Shown here in pieces: positions 17,861 through 27,984 of a stretch of DNA of 46,547 nucleotides. Position 1 is the first letter of the stretch; the number at the start of each line of letters is the position of its first letter. Origin of the DNA: Gemmatimonadales bacterium (GTDB lineage: Bacteria; Gemmatimonadota; Gemmatimonadetes; Longimicrobiales; Gaopeijiaceae); contig REED01000065.1 in the NCBI GenBank assembly GCA_007695225.1, positions 1 to 46,547 of the forward strand, in the 5' to 3' direction. Below the pieces are notes generated by a model. It was not told the origin of the DNA, searched no databases, and was given only the letters and a program-made list of their open reading frames with translations. A program made the position numbers and the translations under genes.

Positions 17861-20347
17861 TCACTGGGAAAGGCGTAGTCCAGGGTCGGTCCCGGAGTGA
17901 CTGCCGGAGCCCGATGTCGAGCCGGGTGGAGGCGATGGGTCGGCGTCCAGGGAGAGGGCACCCCCCAGGGCCTCCTTCAGCACCTCGTCCATTCCCTGTA
18001 CGGCGGAGAAGGCCAGGCGTTCCCTCACCTCCTGGGGAAGGAGGTCGAGTTCAGGGGCGTTTCCCATGGGAACCAGGACCCGTCGGAGGCCGTGTCGAAG
18101 CGCTGCCACGGCCTTCTCCTTCACCCCTCCCACGGGAAGGATTCGACCCCGGAGGGTGATCTCCCCCGTCATGGCCACCTCGCTCCGGGTGGGAATGCCG
18201 GTGAGCGCCGACACCAGGGCGGTGGCGATGGTCATCCCCGCCGAGGGACCGTCCTTCGGTGTGGCGCCCTCGGGAATGTGGATGTGAATATCCACATCCC
18301 GATGGAAGTCGGGGGGAAGGCCGAGACCCCGGGCCCGGGAGCGGGCGAAGGTCACCGCTGCCACCGCCGACTCCTTCATGACGTCCCCAAGGGTACCGGT
18401 GAGCTGGATCTTCCCGTTCCCGGGGACCACCGCCACCTCCACCTCCAGGATCTCTCCCCCCGCTTCGGTCCATGCCAGCCCCGTAGCGATCCCTACCCGT
18501 TCCGCTCCCCCATCCCGCTCGGAGCGGAGCAGGGGAGGGGGCCCCAGGAAGGCCCGCATCAGGGTCCGGTCCAGGACTCCCCCCTCCGTCCGCTCCCTTC
18601 GGCCTTCCGCCACCTCCCTGGCCAGCTTTCGGGCGACCCGGGCCAGGCAGCGGTCCAGGTCCCGGACACCGGCTTCCCGGGTGTAGGTCTCGGCGAGCCA
18701 CCCGGCATCCTCGGGTGCCAGGGAGAAGCGGTCGGCCTCCAGACCATGGCGCCGGAGCTGGGCCGGGGCCAGGAAGGCCCGGGCGATGGCCCGCTTCTCC
18801 GTGTCCAGATAGCCGGGAATGCGAATTACCTCCATCCGGTCCCGGAGGGGCTCGGGGATTCCGGAAAGGGTGTTGGCGGTGGCCACGAAGAGGACCTCGG
18901 AGAGGTCGAAGTCCAACTCGAGGTAGTGGTCCTGGAAGGCACGGTTCTGCTCGGTATCCAGGACCTCCAGAAGCGCGGAGGCCGGGTCTCCGTGGACATC
19001 CTTCGCCAACTTGTCCACCTCGTCCAGGAGGAAGACGGGATTCCGGGTCCCGGCGCGGCGCATCCCCTGGAGGATCCGCCCCGGGAGGCTACCCACGTAG
19101 GTGCGCCGGTGACCCCGGATCTCGGCTTCGTCCCGAACTCCCCCCAGGGAGATCCGGACGAATTTCCGCTCCAGGGCCTGGGCGATGCTTCGCCCCAGCG
19201 AGGTCTTTCCCACCCCCGGAGGACCCACCAGGCAGAGGATGGGGCCCCGGAGTTCCCCAACCAGGGAGAGGACCGAGATGTAGTCCAGGATTCGGTCCTT
19301 CACCTCCTCCAGTCCGAAGTGGCCGTCGTCCAGGACCTCCCGGGCCCGGGCCACATCGGCACGGTCCGCGCTCCTCTCCCTCCAGGGCAGGTCCAGGATC
19401 CAGTCCAGATACCCCCGGATCACCCCCGACTCCGGGCTGGCCGGATTCAGCCGGGTCAGCCGCCGAAGCTCCCGCTCGGCTCGTTCCCGGGCGTGGACGG
19501 GAAGCCCTCCCTCCCGGATACGGGTCTCCAACTCCGCCCACTCCCCATCGTCCTCCAACTCCTTTCGAAGGGCATTCATGGAGCCTTCGATGAAGCCCCC
19601 GCCCATGGGAGAATCCCGGTCCAGGCGCATCCGCATCTGCCGGTCCATCCGCTCCTCGATGCGGAGGATCTCTGTCTCCCGCTCCAGGAGGGTGAGGAGG
19701 CCCTGGAAGGTGGCGGAGAGGGAGTCCGCTTCCAGGAGCTCCTGCTTCTCAGGCGCACCGATGGCCAGGTGGCCTGCCACGAGGTGGGCCAGACGCACGG
19801 GATGGTCCGGTCCGCCGAATGCCTCGGTGAGGTCGTCGGGGAGGTCGGGGTGAAGGTGGGCGTACTCCCGGGCCTGACGCTCCACCCGCCGGGCCAGCGC
19901 AAGCGGCTCAGGCGCCAGCGGAGAGCCGGCGTCAGGGTAGGGGAGTTCCTGGATTCGGGCCCGCAGGGGTGCGGCCCCTGGCCCGAAATCTGGCTCGGCC
20001 CCCGGGATGAACCGCTCCACCGAGGCCCGACGGAGCCCCTCGAAGACCACCCGAAGGGTACCGTCGGCCAAAGGGGAGTGCTGGAGGACCCGGACCACCG
20101 TCCCCACCCGGTGGAGCTCAGTGGCACCGGGGTCCTCCTGATCAGGATCGGCCTGGGAGACAAGGAGGAGGAGCCCCTCTCCAGGGTCCGCCTGGGCCGT
20201 GGCCTCCTCCAGCGCCGCCACCGACGCGGGCCGACCCACCAGAAGCGGGAGGACCATGTGGGGAAAGAAGACCAGATCCCGGAGAGGAAGGACGGGGATC
20301 CGGTCTGGAAGGGAGGGGTGGTCGGGGGCCGGGGGGGAAGGCGTCAC
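17861..20347 (-). CDS. lon: ATP-dependent protease Lon
   Basis: Cytoplasmic AAA+ serine protease for damaged and regulatory proteins, 828 residues. The N-terminal substrate-binding domain begins [23 protein letters not shown] and is followed by a helical region. The ATPase module has [32 protein letters not shown] and FLLDEVDKL. The protease domain has PKDGPSAGM with Ser702 and [12 protein letters not shown] with Lys745, the Ser-Lys dyad spaced as in E. coli Lon. The last 30 residues are a low-complexity Ser/Gly/Pro tail. Translation starts at a GTG (20347) that overlaps the clpX stop as GTGA. Gene order tig-clpP-clpX-lon matches many bacteria. Confidence 0.97.
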   Translation of the reverse strand: MTPSPPAPDHPSLPDRIPVLPLRDLVFFPHMVLPLLVGRPASVAALEEATAQADPGEGLLLLVSQADPDQEDPGATELHRVGTVVRVLQHSPLADGTLRVVFEGLRRASVERFIPGAEPDFGPGAAPLRARIQELPYPDAGSPLAPEPLALARRVERQAREYAHLHPDLPDDLTEAFGGPDHPVRLAHLVAGHLAIGAPEKQELLEADSLSATFQGLLTLLERETEILRIEERMDRQMRMRLDRDSPMGGGFIEGSMNALRKELEDDGEWAELETRIREGGLPVHARERAERELRRLTRLNPASPESGVIRGYLDWILDLPWRERSADRADVARAREVLDDGHFGLEEVKDRILDYISVLSLVGELRGPILCLVGPPGVGKTSLGRSIAQALERKFVRISLGGVRDEAEIRGHRRTYVGSLPGRILQGMRRAGTRNPVFLLDEVDKLAKDVHGDPASALLEVLDTEQNRAFQDHYLELDFDLSEVLFVATANTLSGIPEPLRDRMEVIRIPGYLDTEKRAIARAFLAPAQLRRHGLEADRFSLAPEDAGWLAETYTREAGVRDLDRCLARVARKLAREVAEGRRERTEGGVLDRTLMRAFLGPPPLLRSERDGGAERVGIATGLAWTEAGGEILEVEVAVVPGNGKIQLTGTLGDVMKESAVAAVTFARSRARGLGLPPDFHRDVDIHIHIPEGATPKDGPSAGMTIATALVSALTGIPTRSEVAMTGEITLRGRILPVGGVKEKAVAALRHGLRRVLVPMGNAPELDLLPQEVRERLAFSAVQGMDEVLKEALGGALSLDADPSPPPGSTSGSGSHSGTDPGLRLSQ

Positions 20348-21600
20348 GCCTCCTTCTTCCGCGCCTCGTTATGGAGCACCAGGAGGGGAGGCACGCCGCT
20401 GTCCACCGATTCAGGGGTGATCACCACCTCCCGGACGTCGTCCCGGGAGGGGAGGTCGAACATCACGTCCCGCATGATCCCTTCCACCACCGCCCGGAGT
20501 CCACGGGCCCCGGTCTTCCGTTCGATGGCCTTCCGGGCAATGGCCCGGATGGCGTCCGAGTCGAAGGTGAGGCCGATGTCCTCCAGTTCGAACATCTTCT
20601 GGTACTGCTTCACCAGGGCGTTCTTGGGCTCCTGTAGGATCCGGACCAGGGCGTCTTCGTCCAGTTCTTCCAGGGAGACCGAGACGGGGAGTCGACCCAC
20701 CAGCTCGGGGATGAGCCCGAAGCGCTGCAGATCCTCGGGCTCCACCTGGCCCAGGAGGTCTTCCCGCTTCGGGGCAGCGCCGGGGAACACGGTCTCTTCC
20801 GGGACTTCCTCGCCGAATCCGATCCGCCGTCGTCCGATCCGGCCTTCCACGATCTTCTCCAGCCCGTCGAAGGCGCCCCCGCAGATGAACAGGATGTTCC
20901 GGGTGTTGACCTGGATGTATTCCTGCTGGGGGTGCTTCCGGCCTCCCTGGGGTGGGACCGATGCGATGGTTCCCTCCAGGATCTTCAGCAGGGCCTGCTG
21001 GACCCCTTCGCCGGAGACGTCCCGGGTAATGGAGGGGTTCTCTGACTTGCGGGAGACCTTGTCGATCTCGTCGATGTAGATGATGCCCCGCTCACAGTCG
21101 GTGACGTTGTAGTCCGCCGCCTGGAGGAGCCGCACCAGGATGTTCTCCACGTCCTCGCCCACGTAGCCCGCCTCGGTGAGGGTTGTGGCGTCGGCAATGG
21201 TGAAGGGGACGTTGAGGGTCCGGGCCAGGGTCTGGGCCAGCAGGGTCTTCCCCACGCCCGTGGAGCCGATGAGGAGGATGTTGGCCTTCTCCACCTCCAC
21301 GTCGTCCAGGACCCCCTGGTGGTTCACCCGCTTGTAGTGATTGTAGACGGCCACCGAGAGGGTACGCTTCGCCTCCTCCTGGCCGATGACATACTCGTCC
21401 AGGATACCCTTGATCTCCCGGGGCGTGAGGGAGGGGACCTCGGTCCCCACCTGGGACCGGTCCTCCTCCTCCGCCAGGATCTCGTTGCAGAGGGCGACGC
21501 ACTCGTTGCAGATGTAGACGCTGGGACCGGAAATGAACTTCCGCACGGAGTCCTTGGACTTCCCGCAGAAGCTGCAACGGAGGTGCTTGTCACTGGACAT
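20344..21600 (-). CDS. clpX: ClpX unfoldase ATPase
   Basis: AAA+ unfoldase that recognises tagged substrates and passes them to ClpP. The 418-residue protein has the N-terminal zinc-binding domain with two CxxC pairs (CSFCGKSK and CNECVALC), Walker A GSTGVGKT, the [20 protein letters not shown] segment (pore loop region), Walker [11 protein letters not shown], the sensor region and the IGF tripeptide (RRRIGFGEE) that docks to ClpP. Everything needed for a functional ClpX is present. It starts 18 bases after clpP and overlaps lon by 4 bases, so the three protease genes are probably read together. Confidence 0.98.
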   Translation of the reverse strand: MSSDKHLRCSFCGKSKDSVRKFISGPSVYICNECVALCNEILAEEEDRSQVGTEVPSLTPREIKGILDEYVIGQEEAKRTLSVAVYNHYKRVNHQGVLDDVEVEKANILLIGSTGVGKTLLAQTLARTLNVPFTIADATTLTEAGYVGEDVENILVRLLQAADYNVTDCERGIIYIDEIDKVSRKSENPSITRDVSGEGVQQALLKILEGTIASVPPQGGRKHPQQEYIQVNTRNILFICGGAFDGLEKIVEGRIGRRRIGFGEEVPEETVFPGAAPKREDLLGQVEPEDLQRFGLIPELVGRLPVSVSLEELDEDALVRILQEPKNALVKQYQKMFELEDIGLTFDSDAIRAIARKAIERKTGARGLRAVVEGIMRDVMFDLPSRDDVREVVITPESVDSGVPPLLVLHNEARKKEA

Positions 21601-21618
21601 GGACGTTCTCCTCGGCCC

Positions 21619-22263
21619 CTATTTGTCCTCTTTGTCCGACTTGACGTCGGTGTCCGCATCCGACGGCGGACCCACCGCGTCCCGGCGGGAGAGCACCCGG
21701 TCGATGAGACCGTATTCGGCGGCTTCATCCGGGCTCATGAAATAGTCCCGGTCCACGTCCCGGGCGATCCGCTCCACCGTCTGCCCGGTGTGCTCCGACA
21801 GAATCTGGTTCAGCCGCGCCCGGATCCCAAGGACTTCCTTCGCGGCGATCTCGATGTCCGCCGCCGAACCCTGGTACCCGGAGGAGGGCTGGTGGATCAT
21901 GATCCGGGAGTTGGGCAGGGCGCTCCGCTTGTCCTTGGCGCCCCCGGCGAGGAGGAGGGCCCCCATGGAGGCCGCCATTCCCACGCAGAAGGTGGACACC
22001 GGCGCACGGAGGTGCTGCATCGTGTCGTAGATGGCCATGCCGGCGTACACGCTCCCCCCCGGGGAGTTGATGTACAGGTAGATGTCCCGCTCCGGGTCCT
22101 CGGCATCCAGGAAGAGGAGCTGGGCCACGATGATGTTGGCCACCATGTCGTCGACGGCGCTCCCCAGGAAGATGATGCGATCCATGAGAAGCCGCGAGAA
22201 GATGTCGTAGCTCCGCTCTCCGCGGCTGGTGCGTTCGATGACGTATGGGGGGTAGACGGGCAT
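21619..22263 (-). CDS. clpP: ClpP serine peptidase
   Basis: Tetradecameric peptidase partner of ClpX. The 214-residue protein shows the triad Ser99 ([10 protein letters not shown]), His124 (RIMIHQP) and Asp173 (DVDRDYFMS), together with [16 protein letters not shown]. The C-terminus (about 195-214) is a charged Asp/Lys tail beyond the usual end. The N-terminus [21 protein letters not shown] resembles mature ClpP start sequences, so any propeptide is very short. It lies between tig and clpX with gaps of 53 and 18 bases. A single clpP is seen in the window. Confidence 0.98.
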   Translation of the reverse strand: MPVYPPYVIERTSRGERSYDIFSRLLMDRIIFLGSAVDDMVANIIVAQLLFLDAEDPERDIYLYINSPGGSVYAGMAIYDTMQHLRAPVSTFCVGMAASMGALLLAGGAKDKRSALPNSRIMIHQPSSGYQGSAADIEIAAKEVLGIRARLNQILSEHTGQTVERIARDVDRDYFMSPDEAAEYGLIDRVLSRRDAVGPPSDADTDVKSDKEDK

Positions 22264-22316
22264 GGAGCGGATGATCCTTTTCGTTCGAGAGCGGATGGAC
22301 CGGGGGTGTCCCCCGG

Positions 22317-23579
22317 TCAGGTGGCGTCCACGATGGTGGATTCGGACTTGAGGAACTCGAATACCTTTTCCTCGGTCAGCTCCTGCTCCAGGCGCTCCAG
22401 GCGACCACTCCGCTGGAGGCGGGCATAGACCTCGCCCGGGGGGGTCTTGGAGCGCTCGGCGATCTCTTCCACCCGGGCATCCACCTCTTCCGGGGTGGCC
22501 CGAAGATCCCGGGACCGGGAGAGCTCTTCGATGACCAGGAAGCGCTTCACCGCCACCTCCGCCTGGGCGCCCAGCTGGGCCCGTGCCTCGGTCATCTGTT
22601 CCGGGTTCAATTTCTGTTCCTCACCCAGGATCGACTGGATATACTGGTCGATCATGGAGACGGGCACCTCGAAGGGATTGGCCCCCAGGAGCTCCTCCAG
22701 GAGGCGACCCCGGAGGGAACCCTCCGCTTCCTCGTCCGCCTCCTCCTCCAGGTCGTTGCGTACGCGTTCCCTCAGAGCCTCCAGGGTCTCGAAGTCTCCG
22801 ACCTGGGACGCAAAGGCATCATCCAGTTCGGGAAGCTCCATTTCCTTTCGGGTGTCCAGGAAGATCCGAAGCCTGTCCGTTTCCCCTCGCCGTTCCTCGG
22901 TGGGGAAATCCTCGGGGAAGGTGACGGTGAATTCGCCCTCCTCACCGGGAGCCAGGGTGCGGATGGCCTCCTCCACGTCGGGAATGGCCTCCGATTTTCC
23001 CAGGACGAACTCGTAGGCCCGGGGCTCGTCCCCTTCCACCTCCAGGCGCTGGATTCGGACCGAAACCTGATCGCCCTCCTGGGGGGTGCCGGTCTCGACG
23101 GGGACCCAGGTGCCCTGCTGTTCCCGGAGCCGGGTCAGGACCTTCTCCACTTCTTCCTCTCCCACCTTCATCCGCTTGCGCTCCACCTGGAAGCCGGCGG
23201 TGTTGGCGAGCTCGAAGGTGGGAGCCACGTCGAAGGAGATCTGGAAGGAGAGGTCCGCGTCCCGCTTGTAGTCAACCTCCGACACCTCCCCCTCGGAGAT
23301 GGGCCGGAGTTCCTGCTCTTCCAGGACGCCACGATAGGCTTCGCCGATGACCCGATCCAGGAGTTCCTGGTCCAGGGCCGGGCCGAAGCGCTTCTCGATC
23401 ACCGAGGCGGGAACCTTCCCGGAACGGAATCCCGGGAGGCGCACCCGGGACGAGAGCTTTCGGACGGCAGCGGCGCGCTCCGCCTTCACGAGGTCTGCGG
23501 GGATGGTGATGCTCAAAGTGCGGCGCCACCGCTCCCCTTCCTCCAGGGAAACCTGAAGGCGGGAGGGATCCATGGACAT
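22317..23579 (-). CDS. tig: Trigger factor (ribosome-bound chaperone and prolyl isomerase)
   Basis: Binds the ribosome exit tunnel and helps nascent chains fold. The 420-residue protein has the N-terminal ribosome-binding domain with signature GFRSGKVP at 50-57 (usually GFRxGKxP), an FKBP-type isomerase domain about 155-235 (EGDQVSVRI, then [16 protein letters not shown] and [15 protein letters not shown]), and a long acidic helical C-terminal chaperone domain. The start is taken as the ATG at 23579; an ATG at 23573 gives the same protein minus two residues. No strong ribosome-binding site precedes either. The frame is open further upstream but runs into the tRNA gene and has no family similarity there. 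Confidence 0.95.
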   Translation of the reverse strand: MSMDPSRLQVSLEEGERWRRTLSITIPADLVKAERAAAVRKLSSRVRLPGFRSGKVPASVIEKRFGPALDQELLDRVIGEAYRGVLEEQELRPISEGEVSEVDYKRDADLSFQISFDVAPTFELANTAGFQVERKRMKVGEEEVEKVLTRLREQQGTWVPVETGTPQEGDQVSVRIQRLEVEGDEPRAYEFVLGKSEAIPDVEEAIRTLAPGEEGEFTVTFPEDFPTEERRGETDRLRIFLDTRKEMELPELDDAFASQVGDFETLEALRERVRNDLEEEADEEAEGSLRGRLLEELLGANPFEVPVSMIDQYIQSILGEEQKLNPEQMTEARAQLGAQAEVAVKRFLVIEELSRSRDLRATPEEVDARVEEIAERSKTPPGEVYARLQRSGRLERLEQELTEEKVFEFLKSESTIVDAT

Positions 23580-23656
23580 TCGGCGTCTGTGGGTCAGAGA
23601 GAAGTTCGGAAGCCTTCCCGTGCAGTGCCGAGCACCGGAAGGGCGTCGCAAGGAAG

Positions 23657-23739
23657 TGCGAAAGGGGGGACTCGAACCCCCACGGCACGGGGCCACGAGA
23701 TCCTAAGTCTCGCGCGTCTACCAGTTCCGCCACTTTCGC
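23657..23739 (-). tRNA. tRNA-Leu (anticodon UAG)
   Basis: On the minus strand the sequence folds as a class II tRNA: a 7-bp acceptor stem (GCGAAAG with CTTTCGC), a D arm with GGAACTGGTAGAC, an anticodon stem CGAGA/TCTCG around the loop CTTAGGA (anticodon TAG), a long variable arm, and a T arm GGGGG TTCGAGT CCCCC. The discriminator base is A, as leucyl-tRNA synthetase requires. CCA is not encoded. It lies 77 bases before tig and is probably the first element of the tig-clp-lon transcript. Confidence 0.97.
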
Positions 23740-23755
23740 GCCTCATCAGGCCGGA

Positions 23756-23784
23756 AACATAACCGCGGCCGGAAGGGGCATCAA
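23756..23784 (-). promoter_or_regulatory. Sigma-70-type promoter for tRNA-Leu
   Basis: On the minus strand TTGATG (-35, at 23784-23779) and TATGTT (-10, at 23761-23756) are separated by exactly 17 bases. The -10 ends 17 bases before the mature tRNA 5' end, leaving a short leader. This is one of the few AT-richer spots in the region. Confidence 0.55.
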
Positions 23785-23866
23785 CGAGGAGGGCCCCGGC
23801 AGGGCCGCCGAGCCAGGGGATCTGAGGATGCCCGGACGCCCGGGAAACTCGACAGCGCAAAGGCGC

Positions 23867-23904
23867 AAGGGCCCGGGTACCCCGTGGGGGGCACCCGGAC
23901 CCTT
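23867..23904 (-). terminator. Hairpin downstream of htrA, probable terminator
   Basis: Arms AAGGGCCCGGGT and ACCCGGACCCTT form a 12-bp stem with one mismatch, about 50 bases after the htrA stop in its direction of transcription. No T-tract follows, so it may work as a Rho-assisted end or an mRNA 3' stabiliser. Confidence 0.5.
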
Positions 23905-23952
23905 CCTGCCAAAGCGGGTCCGCGGCAATGGCGTCGACCGCAGAGGGTCGCG

Positions 23953-25512
23953 TCAGCCCGGAATCCGGACGTTCACCACCCGGCTGTCCCCCTGGGGCGT
24001 CTCCACCCGGACGGAAACCACGTCGCCGGGGCTTGCCGCCTGGAGCAGCCGCTCCACGTCACCCACCGTGTTCACCGGCTCCCGGTTGATCTCCATGACC
24101 TTGAGTCCCTGGCCCAGTCCACGGCGAGCCGCCGGACCGGACGGATCCACATTCCGGATCACCACGCCTCCGGCCTCGGGATAGCCCAGTTGAGACGCGA
24201 TCTCCTCGTCCAGGGGCGCGACCTCGAGTCCCAGCCGCTCATCCATCCGGGGCTCGGCCCGGGCGGCGGCGGTGGGGCGGGGTCCCAGATCGGTCTCCCC
24301 GAGCCGCACGGTGATCTCCTGGGGCTGGCCGTCCCGGTAGAACCGGACCCGGACCCGATCGCCGGGACGCTTCTGGGCGATGATGCTCTGAAGCTGCGAC
24401 GGCCGCTCCACCGCTTCGTCGTCCACGGAGACGATGACGTCCTCCTGTCGGATGCCCGCTGCGGCGGCAGGTCCGTCCTCGGGGACCCCCTGGACCAGGA
24501 CCCCGGACGTGCGGGGAAGGCCGTAGTACTCGGCATCCTCGGGCTCCACCGGCACCATGCTCACCCCCAGGTAGGGACGCCGGACCTGGCCGTATTCCAC
24601 CAGGTCCTCCATGACCCGCCGCGCCAGGTCCACGGGGATGGCGAACCCGTACCCCTGGTAGAAGCCGGTGCGCGATGCGATAGCGGAGTTGATCCCCACC
24701 ACCTGGCCCCGGACGTTGACCATGGGGCCTCCGGAATTCCCGGGGTTGATCACCGCGTCCGTCTGGATGAAGTCCTCGATGGCGAAGCCTGCCAGTTCCT
24801 GCCACTCCTCCTGCTGCCCCAATTCCCGCTGGATGAGCTGGAGGGGACGACCGATGGCGCTGATGATCCCAGCCGTCACCGTGTAGTCCAGCGAGGAGCC
24901 TCCGCCGAAGCCGGGATTCCCCACCGCGAGAACCCACTCACCCACCCGGACATCACGGGAGGAGCCGAAGCTCAGGGTGGGGAGGTTCCGGTCCTCGATC
25001 TTCAAGACCGCCACATCGGTGGTGGGGTCGCCTCCCACCAGGCGGGCGGTGTACTCCCTCCGGTCCGGAAGGAATACGCGGATCCGCTGGGCTCCGCTCA
25101 CCACGTGATCGTTGGTGAGGATGTATCCGTCGGGGGAGACGATGAAGCCGCTCCCTCCGGCGGTCTGGGTCCGGGGGCGAGGCGACTCCTGGCCCTCACC
25201 GCCCGGGGGAATGTTGAAGAAGCGGCGAAGCTCCTCCGGCATGGCGCCCCCGCCTTGGGTGGCCGTCTGCTGGGGGCGGTCCGCCTCGATGCGCACCACC
25301 GCCGGCGTCACGGCCTCGGCGATGTTCACGAAGGCGGTACTCAGGTCCACGGCCGGAGCTACCACATCCTCAGAGACCTGCGGCTGTTCGACGATGGAGG
25401 GCATGGCCGTCAGCGAGGTCCACCCCATGAGGGAGGCTCCTGCAATCCCTCCAAGGAAGGCCAGCGCGGTGAACAGAAGAACCTGCGTCTTCGATCTCAG
25501 CGGGTCGAACAT
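23953..25512 (-). CDS. htrA: HtrA/Deg-family periplasmic serine protease with two PDZ domains
   Basis: Envelope protease and chaperone for misfolded exported proteins. The 519-residue product begins with a short basic segment and one hydrophobic segment about residues 10-30 (VLLFTALAFLGGIAGASLMGW) that serves as signal or anchor. The trypsin-like domain has His136 (TNDHVV), Asp166 (TTDVAVLKI) and Ser260 (NPGNSGGP). A glycine/proline-rich LA-loop-like segment (NIPPGGEGQESPRPR) precedes it. Two PDZ domains follow, about 300-395 (GVLVQGVPEDGPAAAAGI) and 420-515 (GVVIRNVDPSGPAARRG). The ATG at 25512 has GAGGTGA close upstream. Its neighbour dnaK points to a stress-protein locus. DegP, DegQ and DegS subtypes cannot be told apart from sequence alone; two PDZ domains argue against DegS. 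Confidence 0.95.
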   Translation of the reverse strand: MFDPLRSKTQVLLFTALAFLGGIAGASLMGWTSLTAMPSIVEQPQVSEDVVAPAVDLSTAFVNIAEAVTPAVVRIEADRPQQTATQGGGAMPEELRRFFNIPPGGEGQESPRPRTQTAGGSGFIVSPDGYILTNDHVVSGAQRIRVFLPDRREYTARLVGGDPTTDVAVLKIEDRNLPTLSFGSSRDVRVGEWVLAVGNPGFGGGSSLDYTVTAGIISAIGRPLQLIQRELGQQEEWQELAGFAIEDFIQTDAVINPGNSGGPMVNVRGQVVGINSAIASRTGFYQGYGFAIPVDLARRVMEDLVEYGQVRRPYLGVSMVPVEPEDAEYYGLPRTSGVLVQGVPEDGPAAAAGIRQEDVIVSVDDEAVERPSQLQSIIAQKRPGDRVRVRFYRDGQPQEITVRLGETDLGPRPTAAARAEPRMDERLGLEVAPLDEEIASQLGYPEAGGVVIRNVDPSGPAARRGLGQGLKVMEINREPVNTVGDVERLLQAASPGDVVSVRVETPQGDSRVVNVRIPG

Positions 25513-25684
25513 CACTTCACCTCTCGTTCGTCTCGTTCCGGGCCGTGCCCGACGGTGGCTTCCGGGGCTGGAAAAAGCTCCAACAGCGGCACCACCTGCT
25601 CGCCTGTGTTGCAACTACCCTGGGTCGGCCCGGTGGGATCCCCGGGGTCGCCGCAGGCTCGGGACTTCCAACTCTCTGATGAAC

Positions 25685-25716
25685 GAGGGGCCCGGAGGGT
25701 TGCCCCCGGGCCCCTC
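25685..25716. repeat. Long GC-rich hairpin between dnaK and htrA
   Basis: GAGGGGCCCGG and CCGGGCCCCTC form an 11-bp perfect stem that extends by three more pairs past a single bulged A, with a TTG loop. It lies about 80 bases after the dnaK stop. No T-tract follows on the minus strand. It may protect the dnaK 3' end or reduce read-through into htrA. The rest of the 284-base gap shows nothing I can name. Confidence 0.6.
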
Positions 25717-25796
25717 TCTCCGGTCATCCCCGGAAAAGGGACACCGTTCCCTGCGAGGACGCCCCCGGCCATGCCGGAGAATCGTCCCCTGCGTCG

Positions 25797-27716
25797 TTAC
25801 TTCTCCTCGTCGACGATCTCGTAGTCCGCCTCCACCACCTCTTCGTCTTCGCCTGCCGCTGCGGGCTCCTCTTCCACGCTGGGGCCCCCTTCCGCGGCGC
25901 CGGCCTCGGCGGCCTGGGCCTGGTAGACCTGCTGCCCGGCGGCGCTGAAGGCCTGCATGAGTTCGTCCCGGGCGGAGTTCATCCGCTCCGCGTCGTCTCC
26001 CTTGAGCGCCTGCTTCGCCTCTTCCTGGGCCGTGGCGAGGCGGGACTTGAACTCCTCTCCCACCTTGTCGCCCCACTCCGCCGAATCCTTCTCCACCTGG
26101 TAGACGAGGGAGTCCAGCTGGTTTCGGGCCTCCACCTTCTGGCGGCGCGCTTCGTCCTCGTCCCGGTGAGCCTCCGCGTCCGTCACCATCTTGTCGATCT
26201 CCGCTTCGGAGAGTCCGGAGGAGGCCTCGATGCGGATGGACTGTTCCTTGCCGGTCGCCCGGTCCTTGGCCGAGACCTGCAGGATCCCGTTGGCGTCGAT
26301 ATCGAAGGTGACCTCCACCTGGGGCATGCCCCGGGGTGCCGGCGGGAGCCCGGTGAGCTGGAATTTCCCGATGGTCTTGTTGTCCACCGCCATCTTCCGC
26401 TCCCCCTGGAGGACGTGGATCTCCACCGTGGTCTGGTTGTCCTCGGCGGTGGAGAAGACCTCGGCCTTCCGGGTGGGGATGGTGGTGTTTCGTTCGATGA
26501 GGGTGGTCATGACCCCTCCCAGGGTCTCGATCCCCAGGGAGAGGGGGATCACGTCCAGGAGGAGAACGTCCTTGACGTCGCCCGCCAGCACACCCCCCTG
26601 GATGGCGGCACCGATGGCCACCACCTCGTCCACGTTCACCCCCCGGTGGGGGTCCTTCCCGAAGAACTCCTTCACCACCTCCTGGATCTTGGGGATCCGG
26701 GTGGAGCCGCCCACCAGGATCACCTCATCGATTTCCGACGCCTGGAGGCCGGCATCCTTCAACGCCGCCTTCATGGGGTCGATGGTGCGGTTGATGAGAT
26801 CCTCCACGAGCTGCTCGAACTTGGCCCGGGAGAGGCTCACGTTCAGGTGCTTCGGACCCTCCTGGGTGGCGGTGATGAAGGGGAGGTTGATGTCGGTCTG
26901 CATGGTGGAGCTGAGCTCCATCTTGGCCTTCTCCGACGCCTCCTTCAGCCGCTGGAGCGCCATGGCGTCCTTGGAGAGGTCGATCCCCTGGTCCCTCTTG
27001 AACTCCTCCACCAGCCAGTCGATGACCCGCTGGTCGAAGTCGTCTCCGCCCAGGTGGGTGTCCCCGTTGGTGGCTTTCACCTCGAAGACCCCATCTCCCA
27101 GTTCCAGGATGGAGATGTCGTAGGTCCCTCCACCCAGGTCGAAGACGGCGATCTTCTCGTCCTTGTCCTTATCCAGTCCGTAGGCCAGGGCGGCGGCGGT
27201 GGGCTCGTTGATGATCCGGAGGACCTCCAGCCCGGCGATCTTCCCCGCGTCCTTGGTGGCCTGTCGCTGGGAGTCGTTGAAATAGGCAGGAACGGTGATG
27301 ACAGCCTGGGTCACCTTCTGCCCCAGGTAGTCCTCGGCGGTCTGCTTCATCTTCTGCAGGACCACGGCCGAGATCTCCGGCGGTGTGAAGGTCTTGTCGG
27401 CATTGGGAACCTTCACCTGGACCCGGCCCTGGTCGTCCCGGACCACGTCATACGGGACCTTCCCCCGCTCCGACTCCACCTCCCCATAGTTGCGACCCAT
27501 GAAGCGCTTGATGGAGAAGATGGTGTTGGTGGGGTTGGTGATGGCCTGGCGGCGGGCGACCTGTCCCACCAATCGCTCACCGTCCTTGGAGAACCCCACT
27601 ACCGACGGGGTGGTGCGACCCCCCTCCGCGTTGGGGATGACGACGGGTTCCCCGCCCTCCATGACGGCCACCACGGAATTGGTGGTCCCGAGATCGATGC
27701 CGATGACCTTTCCCAT
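25797..27716 (-). CDS. dnaK: Chaperone DnaK (Hsp70)
   Basis: ATP-dependent Hsp70 chaperone, 639 residues. It has the nucleotide-binding motifs [52 protein letters not shown] and [12 protein letters not shown], the interdomain linker [19 protein letters not shown], and a substrate-binding domain with [19 protein letters not shown]. The lid ends in a Gly/Ala/Glu-rich tail finishing [11 protein letters not shown], close to the standard C-terminal EEVD-like acidic end. AGGAG sits just before the ATG. dnaJ and grpE are not adjacent. The 268-base upstream gap contains no CIRCE inverted repeat and no sigma-32-like promoter that I can recognise, only two short hairpins near 27867-27900. Confidence 0.98.
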   Translation of the reverse strand: MGKVIGIDLGTTNSVVAVMEGGEPVVIPNAEGGRTTPSVVGFSKDGERLVGQVARRQAITNPTNTIFSIKRFMGRNYGEVESERGKVPYDVVRDDQGRVQVKVPNADKTFTPPEISAVVLQKMKQTAEDYLGQKVTQAVITVPAYFNDSQRQATKDAGKIAGLEVLRIINEPTAAALAYGLDKDKDEKIAVFDLGGGTYDISILELGDGVFEVKATNGDTHLGGDDFDQRVIDWLVEEFKRDQGIDLSKDAMALQRLKEASEKAKMELSSTMQTDINLPFITATQEGPKHLNVSLSRAKFEQLVEDLINRTIDPMKAALKDAGLQASEIDEVILVGGSTRIPKIQEVVKEFFGKDPHRGVNVDEVVAIGAAIQGGVLAGDVKDVLLLDVIPLSLGIETLGGVMTTLIERNTTIPTRKAEVFSTAEDNQTTVEIHVLQGERKMAVDNKTIGKFQLTGLPPAPRGMPQVEVTFDIDANGILQVSAKDRATGKEQSIRIEASSGLSEAEIDKMVTDAEAHRDEDEARRQKVEARNQLDSLVYQVEKDSAEWGDKVGEEFKSRLATAQEEAKQALKGDDAERMNSARDELMQAFSAAGQQVYQAQAAEAGAAEGGPSVEEEPAAAGEDEEVVEADYEIVDEEK

Positions 27717-27984
27717 ATTCGCTCCTGGTCGGATTCTGGAATCACAGATCTAAAGCCGTTTCCCAGCTTCCCGACGGGTGCGGGGAAGGCCGGGGTCATT
27801 GACTTGGGGAACTGCAACCTCCATGCCGGTCCGTGGGGTCCTGGTTCCGGCCAGATCGGCACCTTCCACCAGCCCTGGGTGGCGGCGTTCCGCCGGAACG
27901 GCAGGGTCCGGTGGCCAAGGGTTCCTCCGACGCCTATCCTTGGGGGCCTTGGGCCATCTCCTCCCCCCCGCCCCCCTCCGCTTC

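Noticed and set aside
17897-21079. A plus-strand frame of over 1000 codons opposite lon and clpX
   Set aside because: It is the antisense shadow of strongly supported genes in GC-rich DNA, rich in Gly, Pro, His and Arg, with no domain, start signal or family motif.
27717-27984. CIRCE or sigma-32 site for dnaK
   Set aside because: No TTAGCACTC-N9-GAGTGCTAA repeat and no CTTGAA/CCCCAT-type pair was found on the minus strand; the best hexamer pairs had poor matches or spacing.
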